The notes under the pieces: generated by a model
Told to the model about the DNA's origin: nothing
The model's input: only the letters and a program-made list of their open reading frames with translations
Databases searched by the model: none
Translations under genes and position numbers: made by a program
From: Bradyrhizobium sp. CB1650
GTDB lineage: Bacteria; Pseudomonadota; Alphaproteobacteria; Rhizobiales; Xanthobacteraceae
DNA: 64,000 bases
Reading direction: 5' to 3'
NCBI RefSeq assembly: GCF_029761915.1
Contig: NZ_CP121695.1
Location: forward strand, 8,771,501-8,835,500
Part shown: positions 54,285 to 64,000 of the stretch, piece by piece
Position numbering within the stretch: position 1 is the first letter of the stretch
Layout: every line of letters begins with the position of its first letter

Positions 54285-55046
54285 TCAGCGTCCCAGATAG
54301 ACTTCGATGACCCGCTCGTTGGACGAGACCTGGTCGATGGTGCCCTCCGCGAGAACGGAGCCTTCGTGCAGGCAGGTGACCTTGACGCCGAGCTCGCGCA
54401 CGAAGGTCATGTCGTGCTCGACCACCATGACGGTGTGGGTCTTGTTGATCTCCTTGAGCAGCTCGGCCGTGAGATGCGTCTCGACGTCGGTCATCCCGGC
54501 GACGGGCTCGTCGACCAGAAGAAGCTTCGGATCCTGCGCCAGCAGCATGCCGATCTCGAGCCACTGCTTCTGGCCGTGGCTGAGGCTGCCGGCGAGCCGG
54601 TTGCGCGCCTCGGTGAGGCGGATCGTCTCCAGCACCTTGTCGATGCGCTCGGATTCCGCCCTGCTGCCGCGCCAGAACAACGTGCCGCGCACGGAGTGGT
54701 CGACGTTGAGCGCGAGCAGGAGATTGTCCTGCACGGTCTGGCTCTCGAACACGGTCGGCTTCTGGAATTTGCGGCCGATGCCGAGTTCGGCGATCCGGGT
54801 CTCGTCGAGCCGCGTCAGGTCGGTGACGCCGTCGAACAGCACGGCGCCCTCGTCGGGCTTGGTCTTGCCGGTGATGATGTCCATCATCGTGGTCTTGCCG
54901 GCGCCGTTCGGGCCGATGATGGCGCGCATCTCGCCGGGCTCGAGTGTCAGCGACAAATTGTTGATGGCGTGGAAGCCGTCGAACGAGACGTGCACGCCGT
55001 CGAGATAGAGCATTGCGGAGGTCGCGCGCGTGTCCATGACGTTCAT
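54285..55046 (-). CDS. urtD: Urea ABC transporter ATP-binding protein UrtD
   Basis: The 253-residue LivG-like ATPase has Walker A (GPNGAGKTTMMDIITG), the family-specific KTKPDEGAVLFDG and RIAELGIGRKFQKPTVFE, and Walker B (KLLLVDEPVAGMTDVET). Its chosen start MNVMDTRATSA overlaps the urtC stop by four bases (ATGA), so translation is coupled. The longer upstream frame is rejected for that reason. Confidence 0.95.
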   Translation of the reverse strand: MNVMDTRATSAMLYLDGVHVSFDGFHAINNLSLTLEPGEMRAIIGPNGAGKTTMMDIITGKTKPDEGAVLFDGVTDLTRLDETRIAELGIGRKFQKPTVFESQTVQDNLLLALNVDHSVRGTLFWRGSRAESERIDKVLETIRLTEARNRLAGSLSHGQKQWLEIGMLLAQDPKLLLVDEPVAGMTDVETHLTAELLKEINKTHTVMVVEHDMTFVRELGVKVTCLHEGSVLAEGTIDQVSSNERVIEVYLGR

Positions 55047-56221
55047 GACCGCTCCTCCACCATCTTCGGTTCGGTGATGCCGTCTTCGGCTGCGGCGCTC
55101 GCGGCGGTCTCGGCCGGACGCTTTTCGTTCGACGACTCCCACAAGGAATTGAAGGTGCCGACGATGCCTTTCGGCAGCAGCAGAGTCACGAGGATGAACA
55201 GCGCGCCCAGCATGAACAGCCAGTACGGCGCGAGCATGCCGGAGGTGAAGAACGTCTTGGCGTAGTTGACGACGACGGCGCCGAGCGCGGCGCCGACCAG
55301 CGTGCCGCGGCCGCCGACTGCGACCCAGATCACCGCCTCGATCGAGTTGCCCGGCGCGAATTCACTCGGGTTGATGATGCCGACCTGGGGCACGTAGAGC
55401 GCGCCGGCGACGCCGGCCATGCAGGCCGACACCGTGAACACGAACAGCTTGTAGGATTCAACGCGGTAGCCGAGGAAGCGCGTCCGCGACTCCGCATCGC
55501 GCACCGCGATCAGCACCTTGCCGAGCTTGGAGGTGACGATGGCGCGGCAGATCAGGAAGCCGACGATCAGCGCGAGGCAGCTCAGCGCGAACAGCGCCGC
55601 ACGCGTGCCTTCGGCCTGGACGTTGAAGCCGAGAATGTCCTTGAAGTCGGTCAGGCCGTTGTTGCCGCCGAAGCCGAAATCATTGCGGAAGAATGCGAGC
55701 AGCAGCGCGTAGGTCATCGCCTGTGTGATGATCGACAGGTAGACGCCGGTGACGCGGGAGCGGAAGGCGAGCCAGCCGAAGCAGAAGGCAAGCAGGCCCG
55801 GCACCACCAGCACCATCAGGCTTGCGAACCAGAACATGTCGAAGCCGTACCAGTACCAGGGCAGCTTCGAATAGTTCAGGAACACCATGAAGTCGGGCAG
55901 GATCGGATTGCCGTAGACGCCGCGAGTGCCGATCTGCCGCATCAGATACATGCCCATGGCGTAGCCGCCGAGCGCGAAGAAGGCGCCGTGGCCGAGCGAA
56001 AGGATGCCGCAATAGCCCCAGATCAGGTCGATCGACAGCGCCAGGATGGCGTAGCAAACATATTTGCCCCAAAGCGCGACGAGATAGGTCGGCACCTGCA
56101 GGAACGAGCCCGCGGGCAAGAGCAGGTTGGAGAGCGGGATGAGGATTCCGCACGCCGCGACGATGGCAAGGAAGATCGTCGCGCCGCGGTCCAGCGATCG
56201 CGTGAGCATGTGAGGGGTCAT
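55043..56221 (-). CDS. urtC: Urea ABC transporter permease UrtC
   Basis: The 392-residue LivM-like permease has about 10 membrane helices. Typical stretches are GYCGILSLGHGAFFALGGYAM and DAESRTRFLGYRVESYKLFVF, then AVIWVAVGGRGTLVGAALGA. Its start overlaps the urtB stop by four bases, and its end overlaps urtD by four. It forms the channel with UrtB. Confidence 0.95.
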   Translation of the reverse strand: MTPHMLTRSLDRGATIFLAIVAACGILIPLSNLLLPAGSFLQVPTYLVALWGKYVCYAILALSIDLIWGYCGILSLGHGAFFALGGYAMGMYLMRQIGTRGVYGNPILPDFMVFLNYSKLPWYWYGFDMFWFASLMVLVVPGLLAFCFGWLAFRSRVTGVYLSIITQAMTYALLLAFFRNDFGFGGNNGLTDFKDILGFNVQAEGTRAALFALSCLALIVGFLICRAIVTSKLGKVLIAVRDAESRTRFLGYRVESYKLFVFTVSACMAGVAGALYVPQVGIINPSEFAPGNSIEAVIWVAVGGRGTLVGAALGAVVVNYAKTFFTSGMLAPYWLFMLGALFILVTLLLPKGIVGTFNSLWESSNEKRPAETAASAAAEDGITEPKMVEERS

Positions 56222-57828
56222 GCTTCCACCGCGCGGCCCTTGAGCGCGAACAGGCCGCGCGGGCGTTTTTGAATGAACAGGATGATCAGAACCAGGATCG
56301 CGATCTTGCCGAGCACGGCGCCGGCGACCGGCTCCAGGAACTTGTTGGCAATGCCGAGCGTGAAGGCGCCGACGAGCGTGCCCCAGAGATTGCCGACGCC
56401 GCCGAACACCACGACCATGAAGCTGTCGATGATGTAGCTCTGGCCGAGATTGGGGCTGACATTGTCGATCTGCGACAGCGCCACGCCGGCAATGCCGGCA
56501 ATCCCCGAGCCGAGGCCGAAGGTCAGCGCATCGACGCGGGAGGTGGCGATGCCCATCGAAGCCGCCATGCGGCGGTTCTGCGTCACCGCACGCATCTCCA
56601 GCCCTAGGGCTGTGTAGCGCAGCATGGCGAGCAGGATTGCGAACACGGCGAGCGTGAAGACAAGGATCCAGAGACGATTATAGGTGATGGTGATCTGGCC
56701 GAGCTCGAAGGCGCCGCTCATCCAGGAGGGATTGCCGACCTCGCGGTTGGTCGGGCCGAACATGGTGCGCACGGCCTGCTGCAGCACCAGCGACAGGCCC
56801 CAGGTCGCAAGCAGCGTCTCCAGCGGACGGCCGTAGAGGAAGCGGATGATGCTGCGCTCGATCAGGACGCCGATCGCGCCGGCGACGAGGAAGGCGAGCG
56901 GCACGGCGATCAGCAGCGAATAGTCGAACAGGCCGGGATGGCGGGTGCGGATCACTTCTTGCACCACGAAGGTGGTGTAGGCCCCGATCATCACCATCTC
57001 GCCATGGGCCATGTTGATGACGCCCATCACGCCGAAGGTGATGGCGAGTCCGATCGCCGCGAGCAGCAGCACCGAGCCGAGCGAAAGGCCGTACCAGGCG
57101 TTCTGCACCGTAGACCAGACCGCGAGCGAGTTCTGGATCGAGCCGATCGCGCTTGCCGCGGCCTTGGTCACCGATTGAGGCTGATCGCTGCCGATGCCGG
57201 TGAGCAGCGCGAGCGCTTCCTGGTCGCCGCGCGCCTTGATGGTGGCGACCGCCTCGAGCTTCTCCACTTCGGTGGCGTCGGACTTATAAAGCAGGATCGC
57301 CGCGCGGGCCTCGCCCAGCGCCGACTTGACCGACTTGTTGCTTTCCTTGGCGAGCGCGCTCTCGACGGCATCGAGCGCCGTCTCCTCATGCGACTTGAAC
57401 ACGGATTGCGCGGCCTGCAGGCGCGTCGCGAGATCCGGCGACTGCAGCGTCAGGCTGCCAAGCGCAGCGTCGACGCTGCGGCGCAGCCGGTTGTTGAGGC
57501 GGACCGCGCTCGCGCTGTCGGGAACGCTGGCGACCGGCTGTCCGGTGGCGGCGTCGATCGACTTGCCGTCGGCACCGGTGACGTAGACCTTCTTGCTGTC
57601 GGAATCGGCCATCAGCCGGCCGTCCTGGAGCGCGCTGATGATCGGAAAGGCCAGCGGATTGCCGCTGCTGGCGACCACGCCGATCGCCTCCTCCGTGTCG
57701 GAGAATTCGTCGTTGGCAAATTTGGCAACCGCATCCTCGAACGGACCGGCAAAGGCCGGGAGCGCGAACGCGATCAGAAACAGCGAGAGCACAAGCGAGC
57801 AGAGACGAGCGGACAGTTTGGCTGGCAC
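56218..57828 (-). CDS. urtB: Urea ABC transporter permease UrtB
   Basis: The 536-residue LivH-like permease has a signal-peptide-like N-terminus and about 230 extra residues of helical, HEAT-like soluble domain before the membrane region, as usual for UrtB. The membrane part has GVMGVINMAHGEMVMIGAYT and a closing FGGVGNLWGTLVGAFTLGIA. A GTG start is used. The 98-base gap from urtA holds a strong hairpin. Confidence 0.94.
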   Translation of the reverse strand: MPAKLSARLCSLVLSLFLIAFALPAFAGPFEDAVAKFANDEFSDTEEAIGVVASSGNPLAFPIISALQDGRLMADSDSKKVYVTGADGKSIDAATGQPVASVPDSASAVRLNNRLRRSVDAALGSLTLQSPDLATRLQAAQSVFKSHEETALDAVESALAKESNKSVKSALGEARAAILLYKSDATEVEKLEAVATIKARGDQEALALLTGIGSDQPQSVTKAAASAIGSIQNSLAVWSTVQNAWYGLSLGSVLLLAAIGLAITFGVMGVINMAHGEMVMIGAYTTFVVQEVIRTRHPGLFDYSLLIAVPLAFLVAGAIGVLIERSIIRFLYGRPLETLLATWGLSLVLQQAVRTMFGPTNREVGNPSWMSGAFELGQITITYNRLWILVFTLAVFAILLAMLRYTALGLEMRAVTQNRRMAASMGIATSRVDALTFGLGSGIAGIAGVALSQIDNVSPNLGQSYIIDSFMVVVFGGVGNLWGTLVGAFTLGIANKFLEPVAGAVLGKIAILVLIILFIQKRPRGLFALKGRAVEA

Positions 57829-57853
57829 TGTGAATAACCCCGGCAGAAATGGT

Positions 57854-57883
57854 GGAGAAGGCGGCGGGATCGCCGCCCTCTCC
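57854..57883 (-). promoter_or_regulatory. Intercistronic hairpin between urtA and urtB
   Basis: GGAGAAGGCGGCG / CGCCGCCCTCTCC form a 13-base stem with one mismatch and a four-base loop. No U-run follows. Such hairpins after binding-protein genes often protect the upstream message and allow only part of the transcripts to go on. Confidence 0.55.
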
Positions 57884-57926
57884 TAGCGTGCAATGGGCCG
57901 TCAGACCTTAGTCGAGTGCTCCCGGA

Positions 57927-59249
57927 TCAGGATCCCGAGCCGAGGCACTTCTTGGTCTTGACGTTGAAGTTGCCGCACTTCTTCTCGACCCAGTCGCCGA
58001 TCAGGTCCTTCGAGCCGTCGAGTTCCTTCGACCAGGCATCGCCGGCGACCAGCCCCGGGGTCTTCCAGACCACGTCGAACTGGCCATTGCCCTTGATCTC
58101 GCCGATGAACACCGGCTTGGTGATGTGGTGGTTGGGCAGCATCTTCGACACGCCGCCGGTCAGGTTCGGCGCCTCGATGCCGGGGAGCGCGTCGATCACC
58201 TTGTCCGGATCGGTCGACTTCACCTTCTCGACCGCCTTCACCCACATGTTGAAGCCGATCACGTGCGCTTCCATCGGGTCGTTGGTCACGCGCTTCGGAT
58301 TCTTGGTGTAGGCCTGCCACTCCTTGATGAACTTCTCGTTCGCCGGAGTCTTGATCGACTCGAAGTAGTTCCAGGCGGCGAGGTGGCCGACCAGCGGCTT
58401 GGTGTCGATGCCGGCGAGTTCTTCCTCACCCACGGAGAACGCGACCACCGGGATGTCCTTGGCCTTGATGCCCTGGTTGCCGAGCTCCTTGTAGAAGGGA
58501 ACGTTGGCATCGCCATTGATGGTCGAGACCACCGCGGTCTTCTTGCCGGCCGAACCGAACTTCTTGATGTCGGCCACGATCGTCTGCCAGTCGGAATGAC
58601 CGAACGGCGTGTAGTTGATCATGATGTCTTCCTGGGCGACACCCTTCGACTTCAGATAGGCTTCCAGGATCTTGTTGGTGGTGCGCGGATAGACGTAGTC
58701 GGTGCCCGCGAGCACCCAGCGCTTCACCTTCTCTTCCTTCATCAGGTAGTCGACGGCGGGGATCGCCTGCTGGTTCGGCGCAGCGCCCGTGTAGAACACG
58801 TTGCGCTCGCTCTCCTCACCCTCGTACTGCACGGGGTAGAACAGGATGTTGTTCAGCTCCTTGAACACCGGAAGCACGGACTTGCGGGACACCGAGGTCC
58901 AGCAACCGAACACGACCGAAACCTTGTCCTTGGTGATCAGCTCGCGCGCCTTCTCGGCGAACAGCGGCCAGTTGGAGGCGGGGTCGACGACGACGGCCTC
59001 GAGCTTCTTGCCGAGCACGCCGCCCTTCTTGTTCTGCTCGTCGATCAGGAAGAGGATGGTGTCCTTCAGCGTGGTTTCGCTGATGGCCATGGTGCCGGAC
59101 AGGGAATGAAGCACGCCGACCTTGATGGTGTCGTCCGCGGCCTTCGCGCCGGTAAATGAAGCCAGACCGAGCATCAGTCCGGCGGTCGCCGCGAGCCAGC
59201 GGCGGCGGCTAAATGACGCCGCTATATCGTGAGTGGATTTGGTAAGCAT
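57927..59249 (-). CDS. urtA: Urea ABC transporter substrate-binding protein UrtA
   Basis: The 440-residue periplasmic urea-binding protein has a twin-arginine-like signal (SFSRRRWLAATAG) ending in GAKAADDTIK. The core begins VGVLHSLSGTMAISETTLKD and holds ASNWPLFAEKARELI, FGCWTSVSRKSVLPVFKE and YPVQYEGEESERNVFYTGAA, typical of UrtA/FmdD. The start MLTKSTHDIA is chosen over an earlier ATG. It leads the urt-ure block and has a sigma-54 promoter about 80 bases upstream. Confidence 0.95.
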   Translation of the reverse strand: MLTKSTHDIAASFSRRRWLAATAGLMLGLASFTGAKAADDTIKVGVLHSLSGTMAISETTLKDTILFLIDEQNKKGGVLGKKLEAVVVDPASNWPLFAEKARELITKDKVSVVFGCWTSVSRKSVLPVFKELNNILFYPVQYEGEESERNVFYTGAAPNQQAIPAVDYLMKEEKVKRWVLAGTDYVYPRTTNKILEAYLKSKGVAQEDIMINYTPFGHSDWQTIVADIKKFGSAGKKTAVVSTINGDANVPFYKELGNQGIKAKDIPVVAFSVGEEELAGIDTKPLVGHLAAWNYFESIKTPANEKFIKEWQAYTKNPKRVTNDPMEAHVIGFNMWVKAVEKVKSTDPDKVIDALPGIEAPNLTGGVSKMLPNHHITKPVFIGEIKGNGQFDVVWKTPGLVAGDAWSKELDGSKDLIGDWVEKKCGNFNVKTKKCLGSGS

Positions 59250-59326
59250 GATTGGATCATCTCCCTGACGCAGACGTGGAAAAACGCTGCGAAACGGCCC
59301 CACGGCCGCCTGCGATTAATGGAATC

Positions 59327-59341
59327 GCAAGAACCGTGCCA
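59327..59341 (-). promoter_or_regulatory. Sigma-54 (RpoN) promoter of the urt-ure block
   Basis: On the minus strand it reads TGGCAC, five bases, TTGC, an exact match to the -24/-12 consensus. It points to urtA with about 65 bases of leader. Confidence 0.85.
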
Positions 59342-59415
59342 TGGGTTGAACACCCGGCAAGTCACTGGTTTTCTTCATGAATTTTACATAAAACGAAGTT
59401 CAGCCGCGGCGCGCC

Positions 59416-59432
59416 TGCTCAAAACTTGAGCG
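59416..59432. promoter_or_regulatory. Candidate NtrC binding site upstream of urtA
   Basis: The dyad GCTCAA-AAC-TTGAGC sits in a TGC-N11-GCG frame that resembles the TGC-N11-GCA core of NtrC sites. Its centre is about 110 bases before the expected transcript start, a usual enhancer distance. Confidence 0.45.
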
Positions 59433-59771
59433 AATGAAATGTATGCCAATGCGGCAATCAGTCTAATTTTTAAGCAAAAAGGCATTTCTGTCTAAATTTC
59501 CGGCATAACTATTTTTGCAGCGCAATCGACGACCGGGACGTCCGTGCCTTGAAAGCGCCCCCTCGATGTTCCATATGATTGCGCGAGACCTCTTGCGAAT
59601 CGAGAGGTCGTAGCGAGCCGCGTGTTCTTAAGCCCTGACGGGCCTCTGGCTTGCCCCATCCCATCAAGCCCATCCGACACCCCAAACACGCAGGTGTCTT
59701 CTCGACACCCTTTTGCGCGCGCCCCGCTGACTGCGCCGGGCGTTCGCTTTTGACATGAAAGAACCCATCTT

Positions 59772-61262
<1,491 letters not shown>

Positions 61263-61287
61263 CTGTCCACGACCTGGAGACAACCAC

Positions 61288-61578
61288 ATGGCTAAGGAAG
61301 AGCTGATCCAGTTCGAAGGACTGGTGACCGAAATCCTCCCCGATGCGCGCTACCGCGTCCAGCTCGACACCGGGCACGAGATCGTGGCCTACACCGCCGG
61401 CAAGATGAAGAAGAACCGCATCAAGACCCTGGCGGGCGACCGCGTCACGGTCGAGATGTCGCCCTATGATCTGGAGAAGGGCCGCCTGATTTTCCGCCAC
61501 AAGGACGAACGTCCTTCGACGCCCGGCGGCCCGCCGCGGGGTGCCGCGCAGCGCGGAGGTCAATTCCGCCGCCGTTAA
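61288..61578 (+). CDS. infA: Translation initiation factor IF-1, extended paralogue
   Basis: The 96-residue IF-1 has the S1/OB fold ([58 protein letters not shown]). It binds the ribosomal A site during initiation. Typical IF-1 has about 72 residues; here a tail of about 24 residues rich in Pro, Gly and Arg follows. CTGGAGA precedes the ATG. It is probably co-transcribed with the helicase. Whether it is the only infA in the genome cannot be seen here. Confidence 0.93.
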   Translation: MAKEELIQFEGLVTEILPDARYRVQLDTGHEIVAYTAGKMKKNRIKTLAGDRVTVEMSPYDLEKGRLIFRHKDERPSTPGGPPRGAAQRGGQFRRR

Positions 61579-61676
61579 CCAAGCCTCTGGCGCCCAGGCG
61601 CGGAACTAAAAATGCTGACCTGTATGCTGATCTGCCGCGCGAATCGCGGCGGATCAAAAAATCGTGCGCGTCAGGA

Positions 61677-61705
61677 TTGTTTTGAAGCCCTATTTCCAAT
61701 AAAAT
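61677..61705 (+). promoter_or_regulatory. Candidate sigma-70 promoter of the cold-shock gene
   Basis: TTGTTT and TAAAAT are 17 bases apart. If used, the leader before the GTG start is about 140 bases, like the long leaders of other cold-shock messages. Confidence 0.5.
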
Positions 61706-61849
61706 CAATTAATCGATTTTCGGCCGGACGACATTAGCATCCACCGGTACAGCCGGTTCAGACACGCTGACGACCCTTCCAAAAATTCGATCTAACCTGC
61801 CTGCGCGAGCGGGCTTCGACATTGTGTTATCTGAGAAGGGACTACTCCC

Positions 61850-62062
61850 GTGAGCATGGGAACCGTGAAGTGGTTTAACGCAACCAAGGGCTATGGCTTC
61901 ATTCAGCCTGACGATGGCGGCAAGGACGTTTTCGTTCACATCAGCGCCGTCGAGCGCGCCGGTCTCGGCACGTTGCGCGAAGGCCAGAAGGTCTCCTACG
62001 AGATCGTGGCCGACCGCCGTTCCGGCAAGTCGGCAGCGGACAATCTCCGTACCGCCGGCTGA
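61850..62062 (+). CDS. Cold-shock domain protein
   Basis: A 70-residue CspA-family RNA chaperone. RNP1 is KGYGFIQP and RNP2 is DVFVHISAV, with the WFNATKGYG loop. It binds single-stranded RNA and melts structures at low temperature. GAGAAGGGA eight bases before GTG supports that start; an ATG two codons later is the alternative. It stands downstream of a helicase and IF-1, with its own terminator. Confidence 0.94.
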   Translation: MSMGTVKWFNATKGYGFIQPDDGGKDVFVHISAVERAGLGTLREGQKVSYEIVADRRSGKSAADNLRTAG

Positions 62063-62066
62063 GCAC

Positions 62067-62083
62067 CAGGGCCTTCGGCCCTG
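62067..62083 (+). terminator. Small hairpin after the cold-shock gene
   Basis: CAGGGCC / GGCCCTG form a 7-base stem with a TTC loop just after the stop codon. It precedes a stronger terminator and may stabilise the 3' end. Confidence 0.45.
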
Positions 62084-62109
62084 ATCGGCTCAAGCGAAAG
62101 AGTCAAAGG

Positions 62110-62139
62110 AAAAGGCCGTGCGCAACGCACGGCCTTTTT
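62110..62139 (+). terminator. Rho-independent terminator of the cold-shock gene
   Basis: GGCCGTGCG / CGCACGGCC form a perfect 9-base stem with a CAA loop, preceded by AAAA and followed by TTTTT. Confidence 0.92.
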
Positions 62140-62184
62140 CATGCGACGGCTGCTGTCAGCCCGAAAGACGGCCAGTGTCGGATC

Positions 62185-62820
62185 TCAGCAGGACGACGGT
62201 ACGTTGTTGTAAGCAATACACGCGACCTGGCGCGGCCGGGTGTAGGAGATGTCGCTGAGCGGGAGGGCCGACTTCAACACGTAGCCTACCGAAGGTGTGT
62301 AGACATAGCTCGCCTCACCGAGGATGAGGTAAGTCGAAGCAACCAGGAGCGCCGAAGGAATCATCGTGGTGACGTTGTCGCCCGCATTCCGAATCGAGGT
62401 CGTCAACGTAGCCTGCGTCGCACCGCTCGCGATGGTAGCAGCCTTGCTCCACTGTATCTTGGCGATCTTGTTGGAGTCGATGTAGATCTCGGAGATGGTG
62501 CCGTTCACCAGCGTGGCATCGTAAGGCGTGATGATCGAGACGCTCGCCGTGAACGTGTTCACCAGGTTGGCGTCGGTCATGGTGCCCGCCGATTGCGAGG
62601 TCAGATCGGACAGGGTTCGCGCAATCAACGTGACTTTGCGATCGATCGCTACCGCAGATGAGAACTCGACGGTACCGAAGAACATCACCAGCATCAGCGG
62701 CACGATCACCGCGAATTCCGTTGCAGCGAGCGCCTTGCTATCGGCGAGGAACTCGCTTGCAGAAATCCGGCTGGCCCGCAAGATTTTCACAATCGCCTGC
62801 ATCGGTCTGCTCGTATCCAT
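62185..62820 (-). CDS. TadE/TadG-like pilus assembly protein
   Basis: The 211-residue protein begins MDTSRPMQAIVKI and has the TadE signature (KALAATEFAVIVPLMLVMFFG) at about residues 30-50, an E at position 5 of a processed hydrophobic helix as in minor pseudopilins. The rest is a secreted beta-rich domain. It is a minor component of the Flp/Tad pilus machine. It follows the other TadE-type gene by five bases and shares its transcript. Confidence 0.88.
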   Translation of the reverse strand: MDTSRPMQAIVKILRASRISASEFLADSKALAATEFAVIVPLMLVMFFGTVEFSSAVAIDRKVTLIARTLSDLTSQSAGTMTDANLVNTFTASVSIITPYDATLVNGTISEIYIDSNKIAKIQWSKAATIASGATQATLTTSIRNAGDNVTTMIPSALLVASTYLILGEASYVYTPSVGYVLKSALPLSDISYTRPRQVACIAYNNVPSSC

Positions 62821-62825
62821 TGGTC

Positions 62826-63410
62826 TCAGAAGGGCTCGTTCTGGAATGCGGCCGTCGCAACGAGGAGGCGCTTGTTGCTGGCGCCGCAGCCGATGTTGTA
62901 GCCGAGCCCGGTCACGAAGAGCGGCCATTGGTAGAAGAGCCGCACCACCACGACCTGGCTGGAGGTCCCGGGACTATACTGCATGCCGGAGGAGTCGAAA
63001 TTGCAGGACGCATCCATGTGGTTGGAGAGAGTGACCGACGCGAAGGAGTTGGGATAGCTCTGGACATCGACATAAAGGCTGTTGCAGTCGAACAGCGCCG
63101 GGATCTGGCTACAGACGTAGTTCTTGAATGTCGCCTGCGTGCACGGTGTGCTCACCGAATTCACGGCGCAGAGCGCTACCGAGCCGGACTGCGCCTGGCC
63201 GGTCAAAACGATACGGGCCGAATTCTGCGCGATGGTCTCGAGCACCTGGCTCGCGAAGAACATCAGCGCAGTCTCGATGATCGCAAACAGGAGCGCGAAG
63301 AACCACGGAGCGACCAGCGCGAACTCGACGGCTGCGGAGCCGCGGCGGTTGCCGCGAAACCGGCGCAGCGCGGTTCGGAGCGTGAACTTCGAAGGTGCAG
63401 GCGATGGCAT
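62826..63410 (-). CDS. TadE-like pilus assembly protein
   Basis: A 194-residue protein with the TadE signature (RRGSAAVEFALVAPWFFALL). The rest is an extracytoplasmic domain with several cysteines that probably form disulfides. The chosen ATG has GGGGAA nine bases upstream; another in-frame ATG ten codons earlier is possible. With the following gene it forms a TadE/TadG pair. Confidence 0.87.
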   Translation of the reverse strand: MPSPAPSKFTLRTALRRFRGNRRGSAAVEFALVAPWFFALLFAIIETALMFFASQVLETIAQNSARIVLTGQAQSGSVALCAVNSVSTPCTQATFKNYVCSQIPALFDCNSLYVDVQSYPNSFASVTLSNHMDASCNFDSSGMQYSPGTSSQVVVVRLFYQWPLFVTGLGYNIGCGASNKRLLVATAAFQNEPF

Positions 63411-63623
63411 CGCGTCAAATTCCCCAGCGCTGGCGATCATCTGCCCGATCCATAGCGAAAACTGATTGTTTAAGTGTTTCAGACAATCCGCACGCCGCGG
63501 ACCCCGTCGTTAAGGATACGCTAACCACGCTCACTCGCGACAAGCGGGAAGCGTGCTTCTCGGAGCGCGAAGAAGCATCCGCGCAGGACCTGCCCGCCCG
63601 GATGACCTTGGCTATTGGCCACG

Positions 63624-64000
63624 TTAGTTTGTTTTAGCGCCCGCGCCGGCGCTACCGCTGGCGGTACTGCTCAGCGAGCCGGCCTGGCCCATCGTTTCAC
63701 TGAAGTACTTTTCGCTGTCGCCGAGCGTGACGCGGCGCTGGCAGACCGGCATGCAGCTATAGGACTCGCGTTCGATTCCGCGATAGACGGTGACGAGCCG
63801 GTCGCTCGGGCCTTCGACCTGGATCTGGCGATCGACCAGGATCTCGCCGCTCCTGTCGAGCGCGATGAAATTGGTGGCGCCGTAGCCCTTCCCGGTGACG
63901 ACGATCATGCCGCCGGGCTGGAGCGTGACGTCTGCGATCAGGGGATTGCCGACCACGATGGTGGCCACCTTGCCGGGCAGCCTCACGAGCTTGGCCTGAT
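63624..64000 (-). CDS. Pilus assembly protein with CpaC-like N-terminal domain (5' part beyond window)
   Basis: The frame stays open to the window edge, so the protein's start and signal peptide are missing. The visible part is LVRLPGKVATIVVGNPLIAD, VTLQPGGMIVVTGKGYGATN and a later region with a C-x3-C pair in SCMPVCQRR. This resembles the N-terminal (BON-like) domain of the RcpA/CpaC outer-membrane secretin of Tad pili, here as a short stand-alone protein. It is upstream of the TadE-type genes. Confidence 0.7.
   Translation of the reverse strand, partial: QAKLVRLPGKVATIVVGNPLIADVTLQPGGMIVVTGKGYGATNFIALDRSGEILVDRQIQVEGPSDRLVTVYRGIERESYSCMPVCQRRVTLGDSEKYFSETMGQAGSLSSTASGSAGAGAKTN

Larger units (their letters stand above)
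59250..59771. other. Long divergent control region between urtA and the helicase gene
   Basis: No gene is supported in these roughly 520 bases. On the urtA side are a sigma-54 promoter and an NtrC-like dyad. An AT-rich stretch at about 59440-59515 could be bent or bind IHF. On the helicase side a GACCTCT / AGAGGTC hairpin at 59587-59609 lies about 160 bases before the helicase start, compatible with a long, structured leader such as those of cold-shock messages. Confidence 0.6.

Noticed and set aside
61606..61635. GGAAC upstream of the cold-shock gene
   Set aside because: The bases 16-17 downstream read TATG/ATGC, not CGTT.

Overview
The window is GC-rich alphaproteobacterial chromosome, most likely from Bradyrhizobium or a close relative in the Nitrobacteraceae. 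The evidence is the divergent phyR / nepR-ecfG general-stress locus, the cysG-DUF2849-cysI-DUF934-cysH sulfur operon next to cysD and a cysN/cysC fusion, the urtABCDE-ureDAB-C-EFG block, and several families of palindromic intergenic repeats of the kind common in that lineage. I cannot name the species. I saw no tRNA, rRNA, CRISPR, insertion sequence or prophage; this looks like core chromosome.

Layout. 0-20 kb is mixed housekeeping and envelope: the tail of a quinone oxidoreductase, two c-di-GMP proteins, galU, a lytic transglycosylase, a degenerate SGNH-type protein, a CsbD/ElaB-like stress protein, two short-chain dehydrogenases beside a TfdA/TauD dioxygenase, YqgE, a DsbD N-domain protein, a flippase, a TauE exporter, bdhA overlapping a patatin phospholipase, and a CAP lipoprotein. 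20-32 kb is sulfate assimilation: the importer sbp-cysT-cysW-cysA, then cysH-DUF934-cysI-DUF2849-cysG on the minus strand, diverging from cysD-cysNC on the plus strand. Malate synthase G follows.

34.6-46.6 kb is a general-stress region. It holds the whole PhyR-NepR-EcfG core switch and a neighbouring HWE-type histidine kinase. Around it are small CsbD, DUF883, membrane and envelope genes. Five intergenic sites match the EcfG promoter (GGAAC-N16/17-CGTT) exactly, and each points at a gene 30-60 bases away. Weaker matches precede phyR, nepR-ecfG and the CsbD/ElaB gene at 10.5 kb. A candidate small RNA with three successive hairpins and its own terminator lies at 42.03-42.14 kb.

46.8-59.3 kb is one long minus-strand urea block: the urea ABC importer (urtA to urtE), then urease subunits and nickel-insertion factors. 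A textbook sigma-54 promoter and an NtrC-like dyad sit upstream of urtA, so nitrogen control is expected. Two genes foreign to urease lie inside the block: a MESH1-like HD hydrolase and a small ABM monooxygenase. 59.8-62.1 kb is a cold-adaptation group: an RhlE-type RNA helicase, an extended IF-1 and a cold-shock protein with a long leader. The window ends in TadE/TadG pilus genes and a partial CpaC-like gene.

The most notable observations are the density of EcfG promoters, the duplicated start of nepR that creates an overlapping six-codon leader ORF, the candidate small RNA, the degenerate N-box of the stress-locus kinase, and the alarmone-hydrolase-like gene inside the urease operon. All rest on reading the sequence only.
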